Assembly: GCA_004331795.1 (NCBI GenBank)
Contig: SJSR01000002.1
Span: 682,001-746,000, forward strand
Source: Erythrobacteraceae bacterium CFH 75059
GTDB taxonomy: Bacteria > Pseudomonadota > Alphaproteobacteria > Sphingomonadales > Sphingomonadaceae
Length of the DNA: 64,000 nucleotides
Direction: 5' to 3'
The notes below the pieces were generated by a model that saw nothing but the letters and a program-made list of their open reading frames with translations, ran no database searches and was not told the DNA's origin. Below are positions 16,541 to 28,017 of this stretch, one piece after another. The translations under genes and the position numbers were made by a program. Numbering within the stretch: position 1 is the stretch's first letter; each line of letters starts with the position of its first letter.

Positions 16541-18570
16541 GGCCGGTCCTGCGTTGCGGGTGTTCCAGGCTGCGCGGCAGCCGCGTCCTTCAGCGTCCCG
16601 TCGTCATGCCCCTGCGCGAACGAGGGCAGCTGCTGGGGGTTCGGCGGCACCTCGCCCCCTTCGTTGCCGGGAATGCCGTCGAAGAACTTGGCGATGGCCG
16701 CCTCCAGCTCGGCGATCTGGAACGGCTGGCCGCTGGTCTTGGTGAGGCTCTGCGCGTCCACCAGATACCGGTCGCGCAGCACCGTCTTGAACTGGCCGGT
16801 GTTCATTTCCGGAACCAGCACCGCGTCGAAGCCGCGCAGCAGCTCGCCGAGATTGGCGGGGAGCGGCCAGATGTGGCGGACGTGAATGTGGCTGACGTCC
16901 AGCCCCTTCGCGCGGGATCGCCGCACCGCCTGATGGATCGGGCCGTAGGTCGAGCCCCAGCCGACGACGGCGAGCGCACCGCCCGCCGCGCCGAGGCAGA
17001 CCTCCTGATCGGGCACCGCCACCCCGTCCACCTTGGCCTTGCGGGCATCGGTCATCCGCTGGTGGTTGGCGGGCGAATAGTCGATGTTGCCGGTCAGCTC
17101 GTGCTTCTCGATGCCGCCGATGCGGTGCATGAGCCCCGGCGTGCCCGGTTTGATCCACGGCCGCGCGCCCTTGTCGTCGCGCTGGTAGGGGAGCAGCGTT
17201 GCGGCACCTTGCGCGTCCCGGCCGTTCTTCTCCCGCAGATGCCGCGCGGGGAACGGAGTGAACGCCGACGGGTCGGGCACGCGCCACGGCTCGGCGGCGT
17301 TGGCGATGTAGCCGTCGGTCAGCAGCATGACCGGCGTCATGTACTCAACCGCGATGCGGCACGCCTCGATGGCGCAGGCAAAGGCGTCGGACGGACTGCG
17401 GGCGGCGATCACGGGCATGGCGGCATCGCCGTTGCGGCCGTAGACAGCCTGGTAGAGGTCGCTCTGTTCGGTCTTGGTCGGCAGACCCGTCGACGGCCCG
17501 CCGCGCTGGCTGTTGACGATCACCAGCGGCAGTTCCGTCATGATCGCCAGCCCCATCGCCTCGCCCTTGAGGGCGATGCCCGGTCCGCTCGACGAGGTGA
17601 CGCCCAGAGACCCGGCGTAGCTCGCGCCCAGCGCGGCGCAGATGGCGGCGATCTCGTCCTCCGCCTGGAAGGTGGTGACGCCGAATTCCTTCAGCCGGGC
17701 AAGGTGGTGCAGGATCGCGCTGGCCGGCGTGATTGGATAGCCGCCAAAGAACATCGGCAGGCCGGCAAGCTGCGCGCCCGCCACCAGGCCCAGCGACACC
17801 GCCTCTGCCCCGGTCACGGTGCGGTACAGCCCCGGCTCGGCCGGCACCGGCGGCAGATGAAGCTGACGCAGCGGGCCGGACAGTTCGGCCGTTTCGCCAT
17901 AGGCGTGACCGGCATCGAGCGCGGCGATGTTGGCCGCCGCGATGTCGGGCTTGGTGCGGAACTTCTCCCGCAGCCATTCCTGCAGCGGTTCGCGCGGGCG
18001 ATCGAACATCCACAGCGCCAGGCCCAGCGTCCACATGTTCTTGCAGCGCAGCGCGTCCTTGTTGCCAAGGCCGAAGGGCTTCACCGCCTCGACCGTTTGC
18101 GCCGAGATGTCGAACGCCAGCACGTCGAACGCGGCGAGCGACCCGTCCTCGAGCGGGTTGGCGGCGTATTTCGCCTTGTCGAGATTGCGGCGGGTGAACT
18201 CGCCGGTGTCGATGATGACGAGACCGCCGGGCTTCAGTGCCGGAAGGTTCACCTTCAACGCCGCCGGGTTCATCGCCACCAGCACGTCGGGAGCATCCCC
18301 GGCCGTGTTGATCTGGCGGCTGCCGAAATTGATCTGGAACGCGGAGACACCGAACAGCGTGCCCTGCGGCGCGCGGATCTCTGCCGGGAAGTCGGGAAAC
18401 GTGGCCAGGTCGTTCCCGGCCAGCGCGGTCGACAGGGTGAACTGGCCGCCGGTCAGCTGCATGCCGTCGCCGCTGTCGCCGGCGAACCGCACCACGACGG
18501 CATCCGGCACCATGTCGGGCGCGGCGGGTTCGACCTCAGGCTGGTGAGTGGGTGCGGCGTGAGTGGCCAT
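16537..18570 (-). CDS. korA: 2-oxoacid:ferredoxin oxidoreductase alpha subunit with fused gamma domain (KorA)
   Basis: Large subunit of the KorAB enzyme, 677 aa. Residues about 20-210 are the gamma domain (VVRFAGDSGDGMQLTGGQF), and the pyrimidine-binding alpha domain follows (GGYPITPASAILHHLA, FQAEDEIAAICAALGASYAG, TSSSGPGIALKGEAMG). Gamma-alpha fusion is normal for the two-subunit KorAB class. The ATG at 18570 is preferred since AAGGA sits about 6 bases upstream; the ATG at 18576 overlaps that site. An uninterrupted frame continues to 19686 but is antisense to the esterase gene and unlike the family. The C-terminal tail (about 640-677) is Gln/Ala/Pro-rich and probably disordered. Confidence 0.93.
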   Translation of the reverse strand: MATHAAPTHQPEVEPAAPDMVPDAVVVRFAGDSGDGMQLTGGQFTLSTALAGNDLATFPDFPAEIRAPQGTLFGVSAFQINFGSRQINTAGDAPDVLVAMNPAALKVNLPALKPGGLVIIDTGEFTRRNLDKAKYAANPLEDGSLAAFDVLAFDISAQTVEAVKPFGLGNKDALRCKNMWTLGLALWMFDRPREPLQEWLREKFRTKPDIAAANIAALDAGHAYGETAELSGPLRQLHLPPVPAEPGLYRTVTGAEAVSLGLVAGAQLAGLPMFFGGYPITPASAILHHLARLKEFGVTTFQAEDEIAAICAALGASYAGSLGVTSSSGPGIALKGEAMGLAIMTELPLVIVNSQRGGPSTGLPTKTEQSDLYQAVYGRNGDAAMPVIAARSPSDAFACAIEACRIAVEYMTPVMLLTDGYIANAAEPWRVPDPSAFTPFPARHLREKNGRDAQGAATLLPYQRDDKGARPWIKPGTPGLMHRIGGIEKHELTGNIDYSPANHQRMTDARKAKVDGVAVPDQEVCLGAAGGALAVVGWGSTYGPIHQAVRRSRAKGLDVSHIHVRHIWPLPANLGELLRGFDAVLVPEMNTGQFKTVLRDRYLVDAQSLTKTSGQPFQIAELEAAIAKFFDGIPGNEGGEVPPNPQQLPSFAQGHDDGTLKDAAAAQPGTPATQDRP

Positions 18571-18679
18571 GACCATCCTTGTAACCTGTCGCCGGGCGCA
18601 GCGCCACGGCTTCGCAGCGCACCTATGCCCTGCCCCGCGGCTCGGCAATGCCCTTCTTGGTCCGCCTCCGCGCAGGCGA

Positions 18680-18708
18680 TTGTCACCGGCCGGACATGCC
18701 CTTACCAC
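18680..18708 (+). promoter_or_regulatory. Candidate sigma70-type promoter for the esterase gene
   Basis: TTGTCA (18680-18685), a 17-base spacer, then TACCAC (18703-18708). The -35 is 5/6 to consensus and the -10 is weak. It lies 33 bases upstream of the ATG at 18742 in the 171-base divergent gap with korA. Only spacing and the -35 support it. Confidence 0.3.
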
Positions 18709-18741
18709 CTGTGCCGGCGAACCGGGAGGAGAGGGCAGACG

Positions 18742-19695
18742 ATGGCCGACACCGAACACTATGTCCGCGACGACGTGCGCGGGTTTCTGGCGATGCTGGA
18801 GCAGCTTGGCCGCCCCGGCGTGGAGGAGCTGCCGGTCGCCGAAGGGCGGCAGGGGATGGCGGTTCTGGGCCAGATGGCCGAGGCCGATCCCAAGGAGCTG
18901 GCGGTGGTGCGCGACCTGACCTGCCCCGGTCCGGCGGGCGACATTCCGCTGCGGCTCTACGACAGGCGCGACAGCCGCGACGCGGGACCGGTGATCCTGT
19001 TCTTCCATGGCGGCGGGTTCGTCATCGGCGACCTCGACATCTACCACAGCCTGTGCACGGAGATCGCCTGGCAGATGGACCTGCCGCTGGTGTCGGTGGA
19101 TTACCGCCTGGCGCCCGAAGCGCCCTTCCCCGCGGCGCCCGACGACTGCGAGGCGGCCGCGCGGTGGGTCGCGTCGAACCCGGCGCCGCTTGAGCGGCCC
19201 TGCACCGGCCTCATCCCGATGGGCGACAGCGCGGGGGGCAACCTCACCATCGTCACCACCAACCAGCTGTGCGCCCGCCCGGCCGAGGTGCCGGTGCTGT
19301 TCCAGGTGCCGATCTATCCGGTCGCGGACGACGTGACCCGGCACCGCAGCTTCCACGACTTCGCCGAAGGGTTTCTCCTTACCCGCAAGGCGATGGCCTG
19401 GTTCACGGAGCAGTATGCCGGCGACCCTGAGGACGCACGGCACACCCCGATGATCGCCGACTGTGCGAACACGCCGCCCACGGTGCTGTGCACGGCAGGT
19501 CTCGACCCGCTGCGGGATTCGGGCCGCAACTACGCCGCGCATCTGATCCAGCAGGGGACGGACGTCGTGTATCTCGAATTCGCCGGGACCATCCACGGCT
19601 TCGCCACCCTGCGCAAGGCCCTGCCCAGCGCGCAGGACGATCTCGACGCGCTGATCGCGGCGATGAAGCTGATGGCCGGGCGTCACAAGCGATGA
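18742..19695 (+). CDS. Alpha/beta hydrolase, hormone-sensitive-lipase family esterase
   Basis: Cytoplasmic carboxylesterase of the HSL (group IV) family, 317 aa, no signal peptide. The oxyanion-hole motif HGGG lies in LFFHGGGFVIGD, the nucleophile elbow is GDSAGG, the acid is in LDPLRD and the base is in TIHGF near the C-terminus. The ATG at 18742 has GGGAGGAGAGGG 8-20 bases upstream. The stop overlaps the rppH start by 4 bases (CGATGA), so the two are coupled. The substrate is likely a short-chain acyl ester but cannot be fixed from sequence. Confidence 0.92.
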   Translation: MADTEHYVRDDVRGFLAMLEQLGRPGVEELPVAEGRQGMAVLGQMAEADPKELAVVRDLTCPGPAGDIPLRLYDRRDSRDAGPVILFFHGGGFVIGDLDIYHSLCTEIAWQMDLPLVSVDYRLAPEAPFPAAPDDCEAAARWVASNPAPLERPCTGLIPMGDSAGGNLTIVTTNQLCARPAEVPVLFQVPIYPVADDVTRHRSFHDFAEGFLLTRKAMAWFTEQYAGDPEDARHTPMIADCANTPPTVLCTAGLDPLRDSGRNYAAHLIQQGTDVVYLEFAGTIHGFATLRKALPSAQDDLDALIAAMKLMAGRHKR

Positions 19696-20195
19696 CCGGC
19701 ATGGAGACGCTTGGCTACCGCCCCTGTGTCGGGGTCATGCTGGTCAACGCGCACGGTCACGTGTTCGTCGGCCGCCGCATCGACAACAAGGAAGGCGACT
19801 GGTGGCAGATGCCGCAGGGAGGCGTTGACGCGGGCGAGGATCTTCGCCGCGCGGCGCTGCGCGAGCTGGCGGAGGAGACGGGCGTCGCGGCGCGGCTGGT
19901 CGAGATCATCGACCGGGCCGCGGAGCCGCTGCGCTATGACCTGCCGGCCGAGCTGATGGGGCGGCTGTGGGGCGGGCGCTTTCGCGGGCAGGAGCAATGG
20001 TGGTTCCTCGCGCGCTTCGGCGGCAGCGACGCGGACATCGATCTCAACGCTCACGAACCGCCGGAGTTCTGCGACTGGAAGTGGGTCGAGCCGGCGCTGC
20101 TTCCCGAGCTGATCGTGCCGTTCAAGAAGCCGGTCTACACCCGGCTGGTGGACCAGTTCGGAGCGCGGATCGACGCCATGCGGAACGGCGCCTAG
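19692..20195 (+). CDS. rppH: RNA pyrophosphohydrolase (Nudix)
   Basis: Removes pyrophosphate from the 5' end of triphosphorylated RNAs, which starts mRNA decay. 167 aa. The Nudix box is complete: GGVDAGEDLRRAALRELAEE followed by TGV (GX5EX7REUXEEXGU). Family signatures YRPCVGVMLVN at the N-terminus, EGDWWQMPQGGVD, and GQEQWWFLARF are present, with the C-terminal WKWVEP...IVPFKKPVY typical of RppH. Other Nudix enzymes such as diadenosine polyphosphate hydrolases share these, so RppH is the best rather than the only call. Confidence 0.93.
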   Translation: MTGMETLGYRPCVGVMLVNAHGHVFVGRRIDNKEGDWWQMPQGGVDAGEDLRRAALRELAEETGVAARLVEIIDRAAEPLRYDLPAELMGRLWGGRFRGQEQWWFLARFGGSDADIDLNAHEPPEFCDWKWVEPALLPELIVPFKKPVYTRLVDQFGARIDAMRNGA

Positions 20196-20220
20196 CCAGG
20201 CTGCTCCGCACCCGGGCGTC

Positions 20221-20718
20221 TCAGTTGGGCACGATCCCGTTGGCCTTGGTCTCGGCCGCGAGGGCAGGACGCACGGGGCCGCGTTCGATCGCCCCCTGCA
20301 GGCTGCCGACCTGCGGGCAGTCGTTGCCGCACAGCGAGCGCAGGCGTGACAGGTTGCCCCGCGCGCGTTCCACCGCGCCCTGCTCCGCGAACGCCGCACC
20401 CTCCCCCGCGATCGCATCGAGATTGGCCGGATCGCGCGCCAGCGCCTGCCGGTAGAGGCCGACGGCCTTGCCGGTCATGCCCGCCTGACGGGCCGCGGCG
20501 GCCATTTCGACGAACAGGGGCGTGTAGGCCGGATCGATCACCAGCGCCGCTTCGAACGCGTCGATGGCCTCCTGCGTCTGTCCGGCCGCAAGCGCGGCGC
20601 GGCCCGTATCGATGAGCGCGGACGCCGCCGGATGCGGGACCGGCTGCTGCGCCACCAGAACGCTGCCGGTCATGGCCAGAACGAGGGAGAGAGCCGCGGC
20701 GGCAGGGGCAAAACGCAT
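20221..20718 (-). CDS. Exported tetratricopeptide-repeat protein
   Basis: 165 aa from ATG 20718, beginning with a signal peptide (MRFAPAAAALSLVLAMTG, then VLVAQQPV with probable cleavage around AQQ). Two or three TPR units follow (ALIDTGRAALAAGQTQEAID, AFEAALVIDPAYTPLFVEMA, AVGLYRQALARDPANLDAIA). The C-terminal part carries two Cys six residues apart (SLCGNDCP) that could pair in the periplasm. It is the third gene after guaB and the rRNA methyltransferase on the same strand, with a 61-base gap. Probably an envelope scaffold; partners unknown. The open frame to 21003 is antisense-type extension into the neighbouring gene and lacks a start signal. Confidence 0.8.
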   Translation of the reverse strand: MRFAPAAAALSLVLAMTGSVLVAQQPVPHPAASALIDTGRAALAAGQTQEAIDAFEAALVIDPAYTPLFVEMAAAARQAGMTGKAVGLYRQALARDPANLDAIAGEGAAFAEQGAVERARGNLSRLRSLCGNDCPQVGSLQGAIERGPVRPALAAETKANGIVPN

Positions 20719-20779
20719 GATCTGTTCCCAAACGGAAGAGCGGACAACGTGGTTCCGGACCGACATCACTCTCAGGCTA

Positions 20780-21961
20780 TCACGGCTTTTCGAAACCAGC
20801 GATGAAAAATCCGTCGGTGCCGTCGCGCAGAGGCGACAGTCGCACCCCGCGTCCACGGGCGTGGCCAAAGGGCAGCGCAAGAGCGGCCGGGTGCAGCGGA
20901 AGGCGATCGGCGGCTTTCGCCGCCTGATCCGCGCCCTCCTCGTCGAACAGCGAGCAAGTGACGAACACGAGCCGCCCGCCCGGCCGCAGCAACTCGGCGC
21001 CAAGCCCGATCAGCCGCGTCTGCAAGGCCGCCAGCCGCGACAGCTCCGCCGGGGTGAGCCGCCAACGCAGTTCGGGATTGCGGCGCCACGTTCCGGTGCC
21101 CGAGCACGGTGCATCGACCAGCACCAGATCGGCGCGGCCGCGCCAGGGCGCGAGCGCCTCGTCCTCGCGGCCGGGGTCGAGCAGCACCGGCGCGACGCAG
21201 CTCACCCCCGCCCGTTCCGCCCGCGCGCGCAGCTCGCCCAGACGGCGCCGGTCCGTGTCGCTGGCGACAAGCGATCCCGTGTTCTCCATCGCCGCGGCGA
21301 GCGCCAGCGTCTTGCCTCCGGCGCCCGCGCACAGGTCGATCACGGTCATGCCGGGCCGCGCGGCGGCCGCGAGACAGGCAATCTGGCTGCCAAGATCCTG
21401 CACCTCGATCAGCCCGTCGCGGTAGGCGGCCCATTGCGTCACGTTGATCCCGCTCTCCACCCGCAGCGCCTGGGGCAGAGGCAGCAGCTCGACCGGCACC
21501 GGCAGAAGCGGCAGCAGCGCGTCGCGGTCCGACTTCAGCGTGTTCACCCGGAGGTCGAGCGGCGCACGGCCGAGCAGGGCCTCCTGCTCCGCCTCCCCCA
21601 CCCCGGATCGCGCCAGCCGTTCGACCAGCCAGGGCGGCGCAGTTCCACCGGCGGCGACCGGCTCGTCCGGCATCCGCGGGGCAGGCGCGTGCGGAGACCC
21701 GTCGAACAGGGCGAGCAAATCGGGGCGCAGTTGCGCCAAGCGAAGCATCGCGGCCCGCCCGCTTTCCGGCCGTGGACCGCAGGCGCGGATGGCGGCGAAC
21801 ACGAGCTCGCGCACGGCGCGCCGGTCCCCGCCGCCGGCGTAGCGCCGCTCGCGGAAGTAGCCGGCGATCAGCCGGTCGGCCGGGGCGCCGCGCGTCGATG
21901 CGGCGTCGACGATCCGGTCGAGCAGATCGATGGCGGCCTGGACACGCGCCGCGGGCGTCAT
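20780..21961 (-). CDS. RsmB/NOP-family RNA (cytosine-C5) methyltransferase
   Basis: SAM-dependent m5C methyltransferase, probably acting on 16S rRNA, 393 aa. The N-terminal NusB-like helical domain (about 1-140) is followed by the Rossmann methyltransferase: motif I VIDLCAGAGGKTLALAA, motif IV DAPCSGTGTWRRNPE with the product-release Cys, and motif VI FVTCSLFDEEG with the catalytic Cys. The order PCSGTG then TCS is diagnostic for the NOL1/NOP2/Sun family. Start is 3 bases after the guaB stop, so the two are almost certainly co-transcribed. RsmB itself is the likeliest identity; other family members cannot be excluded. Confidence 0.9.
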   Translation of the reverse strand: MTPAARVQAAIDLLDRIVDAASTRGAPADRLIAGYFRERRYAGGGDRRAVRELVFAAIRACGPRPESGRAAMLRLAQLRPDLLALFDGSPHAPAPRMPDEPVAAGGTAPPWLVERLARSGVGEAEQEALLGRAPLDLRVNTLKSDRDALLPLLPVPVELLPLPQALRVESGINVTQWAAYRDGLIEVQDLGSQIACLAAAARPGMTVIDLCAGAGGKTLALAAAMENTGSLVASDTDRRRLGELRARAERAGVSCVAPVLLDPGREDEALAPWRGRADLVLVDAPCSGTGTWRRNPELRWRLTPAELSRLAALQTRLIGLGAELLRPGGRLVFVTCSLFDEEGADQAAKAADRLPLHPAALALPFGHARGRGVRLSPLRDGTDGFFIAGFEKP

Positions 21962-21964
21962 GGT

Positions 21965-24520
<2,556 letters not shown>

Positions 24521-26395
24521 TCAGTACACGCGCTTCTTCGGCTTGATGTAGGCGATGTCGTCGGTCAGCGTGTATTCGTGCACCGGCCGGTAGTCGATGC
24601 GGACATCGCCCTTGCCGGCGCCCTTCGCTCCTCCGCCCCAGCCGTCGAACCACGCCAGGGTGTGCTTCATCCAGTTCGCGTCGTCGCGTTCCGGGTAGTC
24701 CTCGTGGGCGTGGGCGCCGCGGCTTTCCTTGCGGTTCTCGGCCGACGCCATGGTGACGCTGGCCTGCGCCATCATGTTGTCGAGCTCGAGCGTCTCGACG
24801 AGATCGGTGTTCCAGATCAGCGACCGGTCGGACACGTGGATGTCCTGCATCCGCGCGTTCTGTTCCGCCATCCGCGCCAATCCCTCGCTCAGCGTCTCGC
24901 TGTTGCGGAACACCGCGGCGTGCCGCTGCATCACCTTCTGCATGTCGGCGCGAATGCCCGCCGTGGGCGAGCCGCCCTTGGCATGGCGGAAGTGATCGAG
25001 GCGGGTGAGCGCCAGATCCGCGCTGTCCCGGGGCAGCTCGGCATGGGCGGTGCCCGGCTTGATCACCTCGCGCAGACGGAACCCCGTCGCCCGGCCGAAC
25101 ACCACCAGATCGATCAGCGAGTTGGAGCCCAGCCGGTTGGCGCCGTGGACCGACACGCAGGCCGCCTCCCCGACCGCGAACAGGCCCGGCACCACGTGGT
25201 CCGGGTTGCCGTCCTTCAGCGTCACCACCTCGCCGTGATAATTGCAGGGGATGCCGCCCATGTTGTAGTGCACCGTCGGCGTCACCGGCAGCGGCTCACG
25301 GGTCAGGTCGACGCCGGCGAAGATCTTGCCGGATTCGGTGATGCCGGGAAGCCGTTCCGCCAGCACCCGCGGATCGATGTGATCGAGGTGAAGGTGGATG
25401 TGGTCCTTCTCCGGTCCGACGCCCCGACCCTCGCGCATCTCCAGCGCCATGGAGCGGGACACGACGTCGCGGCTCGCCAGATCCTTCGCGGACGGGGCGT
25501 AACGCTCCATGAACCGCTCCCCCTCGGAATTGGTGAGGTAGCCACCTTCGCCCCGCGCCCCCTCGGTGATGAGCACGCCGGCGCCGTAGATGCCGGTGGG
25601 ATGGAACTGCACGAACTCCATGTCCTGCAGCGGCAGCCCCGCGCGCAGCACCATGGCGTTGCCGTCGCCGGTGCAGGTGTGGGCGCTCGTCGCGGTGAAG
25701 TAGCAGCGGCCATACCCGCCTGTCGCCAGCACGACCGCGTGGGCGCGGAAGCGGTGGATGGACCCGTCGTCGAGGCACAGGGCGATGACCCCGCGGCAGG
25801 CCCCGTTCTCCATGATGAGGTCGATGGCGAAGTATTCGATGAAGAAGTCGGCGTCGTATTTGAGGCTCTGCTGATAAAGCGCGTGCAGCATCGCATGGCC
25901 TGTCCGGTCGGCCGCCGCCGCCGTCCGCTGCACCGGCGGGCCTTCGCCCATGTTCTGCATGTGTCCGCCGAACGGGCGCTGGTAGATGGTGCCGTCGGGA
26001 TTGCGGCTGAACGGCACCCCGGCGTGTTCCAGCTCGTACACGGCGTGCGGCGCCTCGCGCACCATGTACTCGATGGCGTCCTGGTCGCCGAGCCAGTCGG
26101 ATCCCTTGACCGTGTCGTACATGTGCCACGACCAGTGGTCGGGAGAGTTGTTGCCGAGCGACGCCGCAATCCCGCCCTGGGCGGCGACGGTGTGGCTGCG
26201 GGTCGGAAAGACCTTGGTGATGCAGGCGGTGCGCAGGCCGCCTTCGGCCGCCCCCATGGTGGCGCGAAGCCCGGAGCCGCCCGCCCCGACGACGACCACG
26301 TCGTAGGTGTGGTCGGTGATCGGATACGCCGCGCCCGGCCCGCCGGCGCTCTTGGGCGCCGTGGTGTCCGGCGTGTTGGGCGCAGGATTGGACAT
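24521..26395 (-). CDS. sdhA: Succinate dehydrogenase flavoprotein subunit
   Basis: Catalytic subunit of complex II, oxidising succinate to fumarate on the inner membrane. 624 aa. FAD dinucleotide fold [20 protein letters not shown], the covalent-FAD His in [14 protein letters not shown], the active-site region [20 protein letters not shown], and the C-terminal [12 protein letters not shown] and KPKKRVY are all typical. The N-terminal 27 residues are a Pro/Ala-rich extension. Its start shares one base with the sdhD stop (TGATG). The iron-sulfur subunit gene sdhB, usually next, is not downstream: a converging peptidase gene begins instead. Confidence 0.97.
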   Translation of the reverse strand: MSNPAPNTPDTTAPKSAGGPGAAYPITDHTYDVVVVGAGGSGLRATMGAAEGGLRTACITKVFPTRSHTVAAQGGIAASLGNNSPDHWSWHMYDTVKGSDWLGDQDAIEYMVREAPHAVYELEHAGVPFSRNPDGTIYQRPFGGHMQNMGEGPPVQRTAAAADRTGHAMLHALYQQSLKYDADFFIEYFAIDLIMENGACRGVIALCLDDGSIHRFRAHAVVLATGGYGRCYFTATSAHTCTGDGNAMVLRAGLPLQDMEFVQFHPTGIYGAGVLITEGARGEGGYLTNSEGERFMERYAPSAKDLASRDVVSRSMALEMREGRGVGPEKDHIHLHLDHIDPRVLAERLPGITESGKIFAGVDLTREPLPVTPTVHYNMGGIPCNYHGEVVTLKDGNPDHVVPGLFAVGEAACVSVHGANRLGSNSLIDLVVFGRATGFRLREVIKPGTAHAELPRDSADLALTRLDHFRHAKGGSPTAGIRADMQKVMQRHAAVFRNSETLSEGLARMAEQNARMQDIHVSDRSLIWNTDLVETLELDNMMAQASVTMASAENRKESRGAHAHEDYPERDDANWMKHTLAWFDGWGGGAKGAGKGDVRIDYRPVHEYTLTDDIAYIKPKKRVY

Positions 26396-26811
26396 CAGGA
26401 AGCTCCTCCAAGCGCGAGCCGCGCGATACAGAACAGTCCGAACGCCGCCCCGGCCACGGCGGCGAGGTTGAGGATGGCCAGCGCCGCGAACTTGTTGCCG
26501 GGCGCATCGACATAGTCTTCGATCATCACCTGCATGCCGAGCCGCGCATGCCAGAACGTGCTGATCACCAGCAGCGCCATCGCCGTCGCCGGCACGGGCG
26601 AGCCGAGCCAGCCGCTCACGGTCGCGTGGCTGAAATCAGGAAGCAGCACGAGGCTGATCAGCAGGAAGCCCACCAGCACGAGATTGCCGATGGAGGTCAG
26701 CCGCTGCTGGATCCAGTGGTGCACGCCCTCGTGCGCCGAGCCCAGGCCGCGCACCTGGCCGATCGCCGTTCCCTTCGAGCCGTAACGCCCGAGCGTCGTT
26801 CGCTTGTCCAT
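26395..26811 (-). CDS. sdhD: Succinate dehydrogenase membrane anchor subunit D
   Basis: Small hydrophobic anchor of complex II, 138 aa, with three helices ([54 protein letters not shown]). The motif [13 protein letters not shown] contains the heme-ligand His and the quinone-site Asp-Tyr of the SdhD family. The N-terminal [21 protein letters not shown]-type segment is the usual cytoplasmic start of alphaproteobacterial SdhD. Lies 8 bases after sdhC and overlaps sdhA by one base. Confidence 0.93.
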   Translation of the reverse strand: MDKRTTLGRYGSKGTAIGQVRGLGSAHEGVHHWIQQRLTSIGNLVLVGFLLISLVLLPDFSHATVSGWLGSPVPATAMALLVISTFWHARLGMQVMIEDYVDAPGNKFAALAILNLAAVAGAAFGLFCIARLALGGAS

Positions 26812-26819
26812 GCCAAATC

Positions 26820-27200
26820 CTACAGGAGAAGGAGAGCGCCCCAGAACAGCGCGGTCAGCACGATGCCGGCCACCACCACGCCGCGGGCGGAGTTCTTGTT
26901 GCTGCGCAGTTCGTAGTTCGCACCGATGTCCATGAACCAGTGGCGGATGCCGCTCGCCATGTGGTTGAAAAACGCCCAGGTCAGCCCGACGAGCACGACA
27001 TAGCCAAGCGGGCTCGTCATGGCCGCCGAGAAGCTGTCATAGGCGGCCGGCCCGCTGGCCAGCGCGCCCAGCCACCACAGCAGCACGCCCAGCCCCACCA
27101 CCGCCATGCCGTTGCCGGTGATGCGGTGGAGGATGGAGACGAGCATGTGCGGCCCCCACCGCCAGATCGTCAGATGCGGGGAAAGCGGACGTTGAACCAT
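26820..27200 (-). CDS. sdhC: Succinate dehydrogenase cytochrome b556 subunit
   Basis: Heme b and quinone-binding anchor of complex II, 126 aa. It opens with RPLSPHLTIWRWGPHMLVSI then LHRITGNGM, the SdhC signature including the quinone-site Ser and Arg. The heme-ligand His is in FNHMASGIRHWFMD. Three helices are visible. GGAAAGG lies 6-12 bases upstream of the ATG. First gene of sdhCDA, divergent from an SDR gene across a 106-base gap. Confidence 0.95.
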   Translation of the reverse strand: MVQRPLSPHLTIWRWGPHMLVSILHRITGNGMAVVGLGVLLWWLGALASGPAAYDSFSAAMTSPLGYVVLVGLTWAFFNHMASGIRHWFMDIGANYELRSNKNSARGVVVAGIVLTALFWGALLLL

Positions 27201-27270
27201 GCGGTGCCTTTCCAGTGTCGCGGGCGATCTGCCTTACCGCAGATGGCGCCGGAGGCAAGCTGGTCAAGGC

Positions 27271-27299
27271 TCGACAGTGCCATGTGGCGCGGCGATAAG
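27271..27299 (+). promoter_or_regulatory. Candidate promoter giving a leaderless SDR transcript
   Basis: TCGACA (27271-27276), a 17-base spacer, then GATAAG (27294-27299). The expected transcription start is 6-8 bases further on, which coincides with the ATG at 27307. No Shine-Dalgarno sequence precedes that ATG, which would fit a leaderless message. The match to consensus is moderate. Confidence 0.3.
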
Positions 27300-27306
27300 C
27301 GCAGCG

Positions 27307-28017
27307 ATGCAGAAAATCCTCCTGACAGGCGCCAGTCGCGGCATCGGGGCCGCCACCCTCTCCCTGCTGCACGACGCTGGCGCCCGCGTCGTCGGCCAGT
27401 CGACCGCCGGCAACGGGGACACCTGCCTCGCCGCCGACTTCGCGCGGCCCGGAGCGGCCGACGCGCTGTGGCACGCGGCGCTCGACCGGCTTGGCGGTCA
27501 GGTGGATGTGGTCATCGCCAATGCCGGCGTGTTCGAAAGCAATCCGCTGGACCGCGGCGGCGCCGACTGGGCGGCGCAGTGGGAGCGGCAGATGACCATC
27601 AACCTCTCGTCCGCGGCCCAGCTGGCGCGGCTGGCCATCGCCCACTGGCTTGGTCAGGGCGCCGGAGGACGGCTGGTGTTCGTCGCGAGCCGCGCCGGGC
27701 ACCGCGGCGACTCGCCCGACCACTGGCATTACGCGGCGGCCAAGGGCGGGATGCTCGCGCTGCACAAGACCATCGCGCGCGGCTATGCCCGCCACGGCAT
27801 CCTCAGCTTCGCCGTCGCCCCCGGCTTCGTCGACACCGCCATGGCCGGCGACTACCTCGCCAGCCGCGGCGGCGAGGGCATCCTTCAGGACATCCCGCTC
27901 GGCCGGGTAGCGGAGCCGGAGGAGATCGCCCGCATCATCGCGTTCTGCGCGCTCGAAGCACCCGCCTCGATGACCGGCGCGACGCTCGATGCGAACGGGG
28001 CCAGCTATGTCCGCTGA
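27307..28017 (+). CDS. Short-chain dehydrogenase/reductase
   Basis: NAD(P)-dependent oxidoreductase of the SDR fold, 236 aa. TGASRGIGA at the N-terminus, IANAGVF for the NNAG motif, catalytic Ser in FVASRAGHRG and the YxxxK motif in HYAAAKGGM. The C-terminal PLGRVAEPEEIARIIAF then GATLDANGASYVR is the FabG-like ending. An ATG at 27307 begins MQKILLTGASRG; the longer frame from 27199 is unlike the family. Its last 11 bases overlap prmA, so expression of the two is linked. Substrate unknown. Confidence 0.9.
   Translation: MQKILLTGASRGIGAATLSLLHDAGARVVGQSTAGNGDTCLAADFARPGAADALWHAALDRLGGQVDVVIANAGVFESNPLDRGGADWAAQWERQMTINLSSAAQLARLAIAHWLGQGAGGRLVFVASRAGHRGDSPDHWHYAAAKGGMLALHKTIARGYARHGILSFAVAPGFVDTAMAGDYLASRGGEGILQDIPLGRVAEPEEIARIIAFCALEAPASMTGATLDANGASYVR

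Noticed and set aside
16531-18741. Long plus-strand frame opposite korA that continues into the esterase gene (1054 codons in all)
   Set aside because: Only the part from 18742 looks like a protein family and has a ribosome binding site. The rest is the shadow of korA.
18571-19686. Minus-strand extension of korA reaching back to 19686
   Set aside because: It would add about 370 residues unlike any KorA, is antisense to the esterase gene, and the family start with AAGGA is at 18570.
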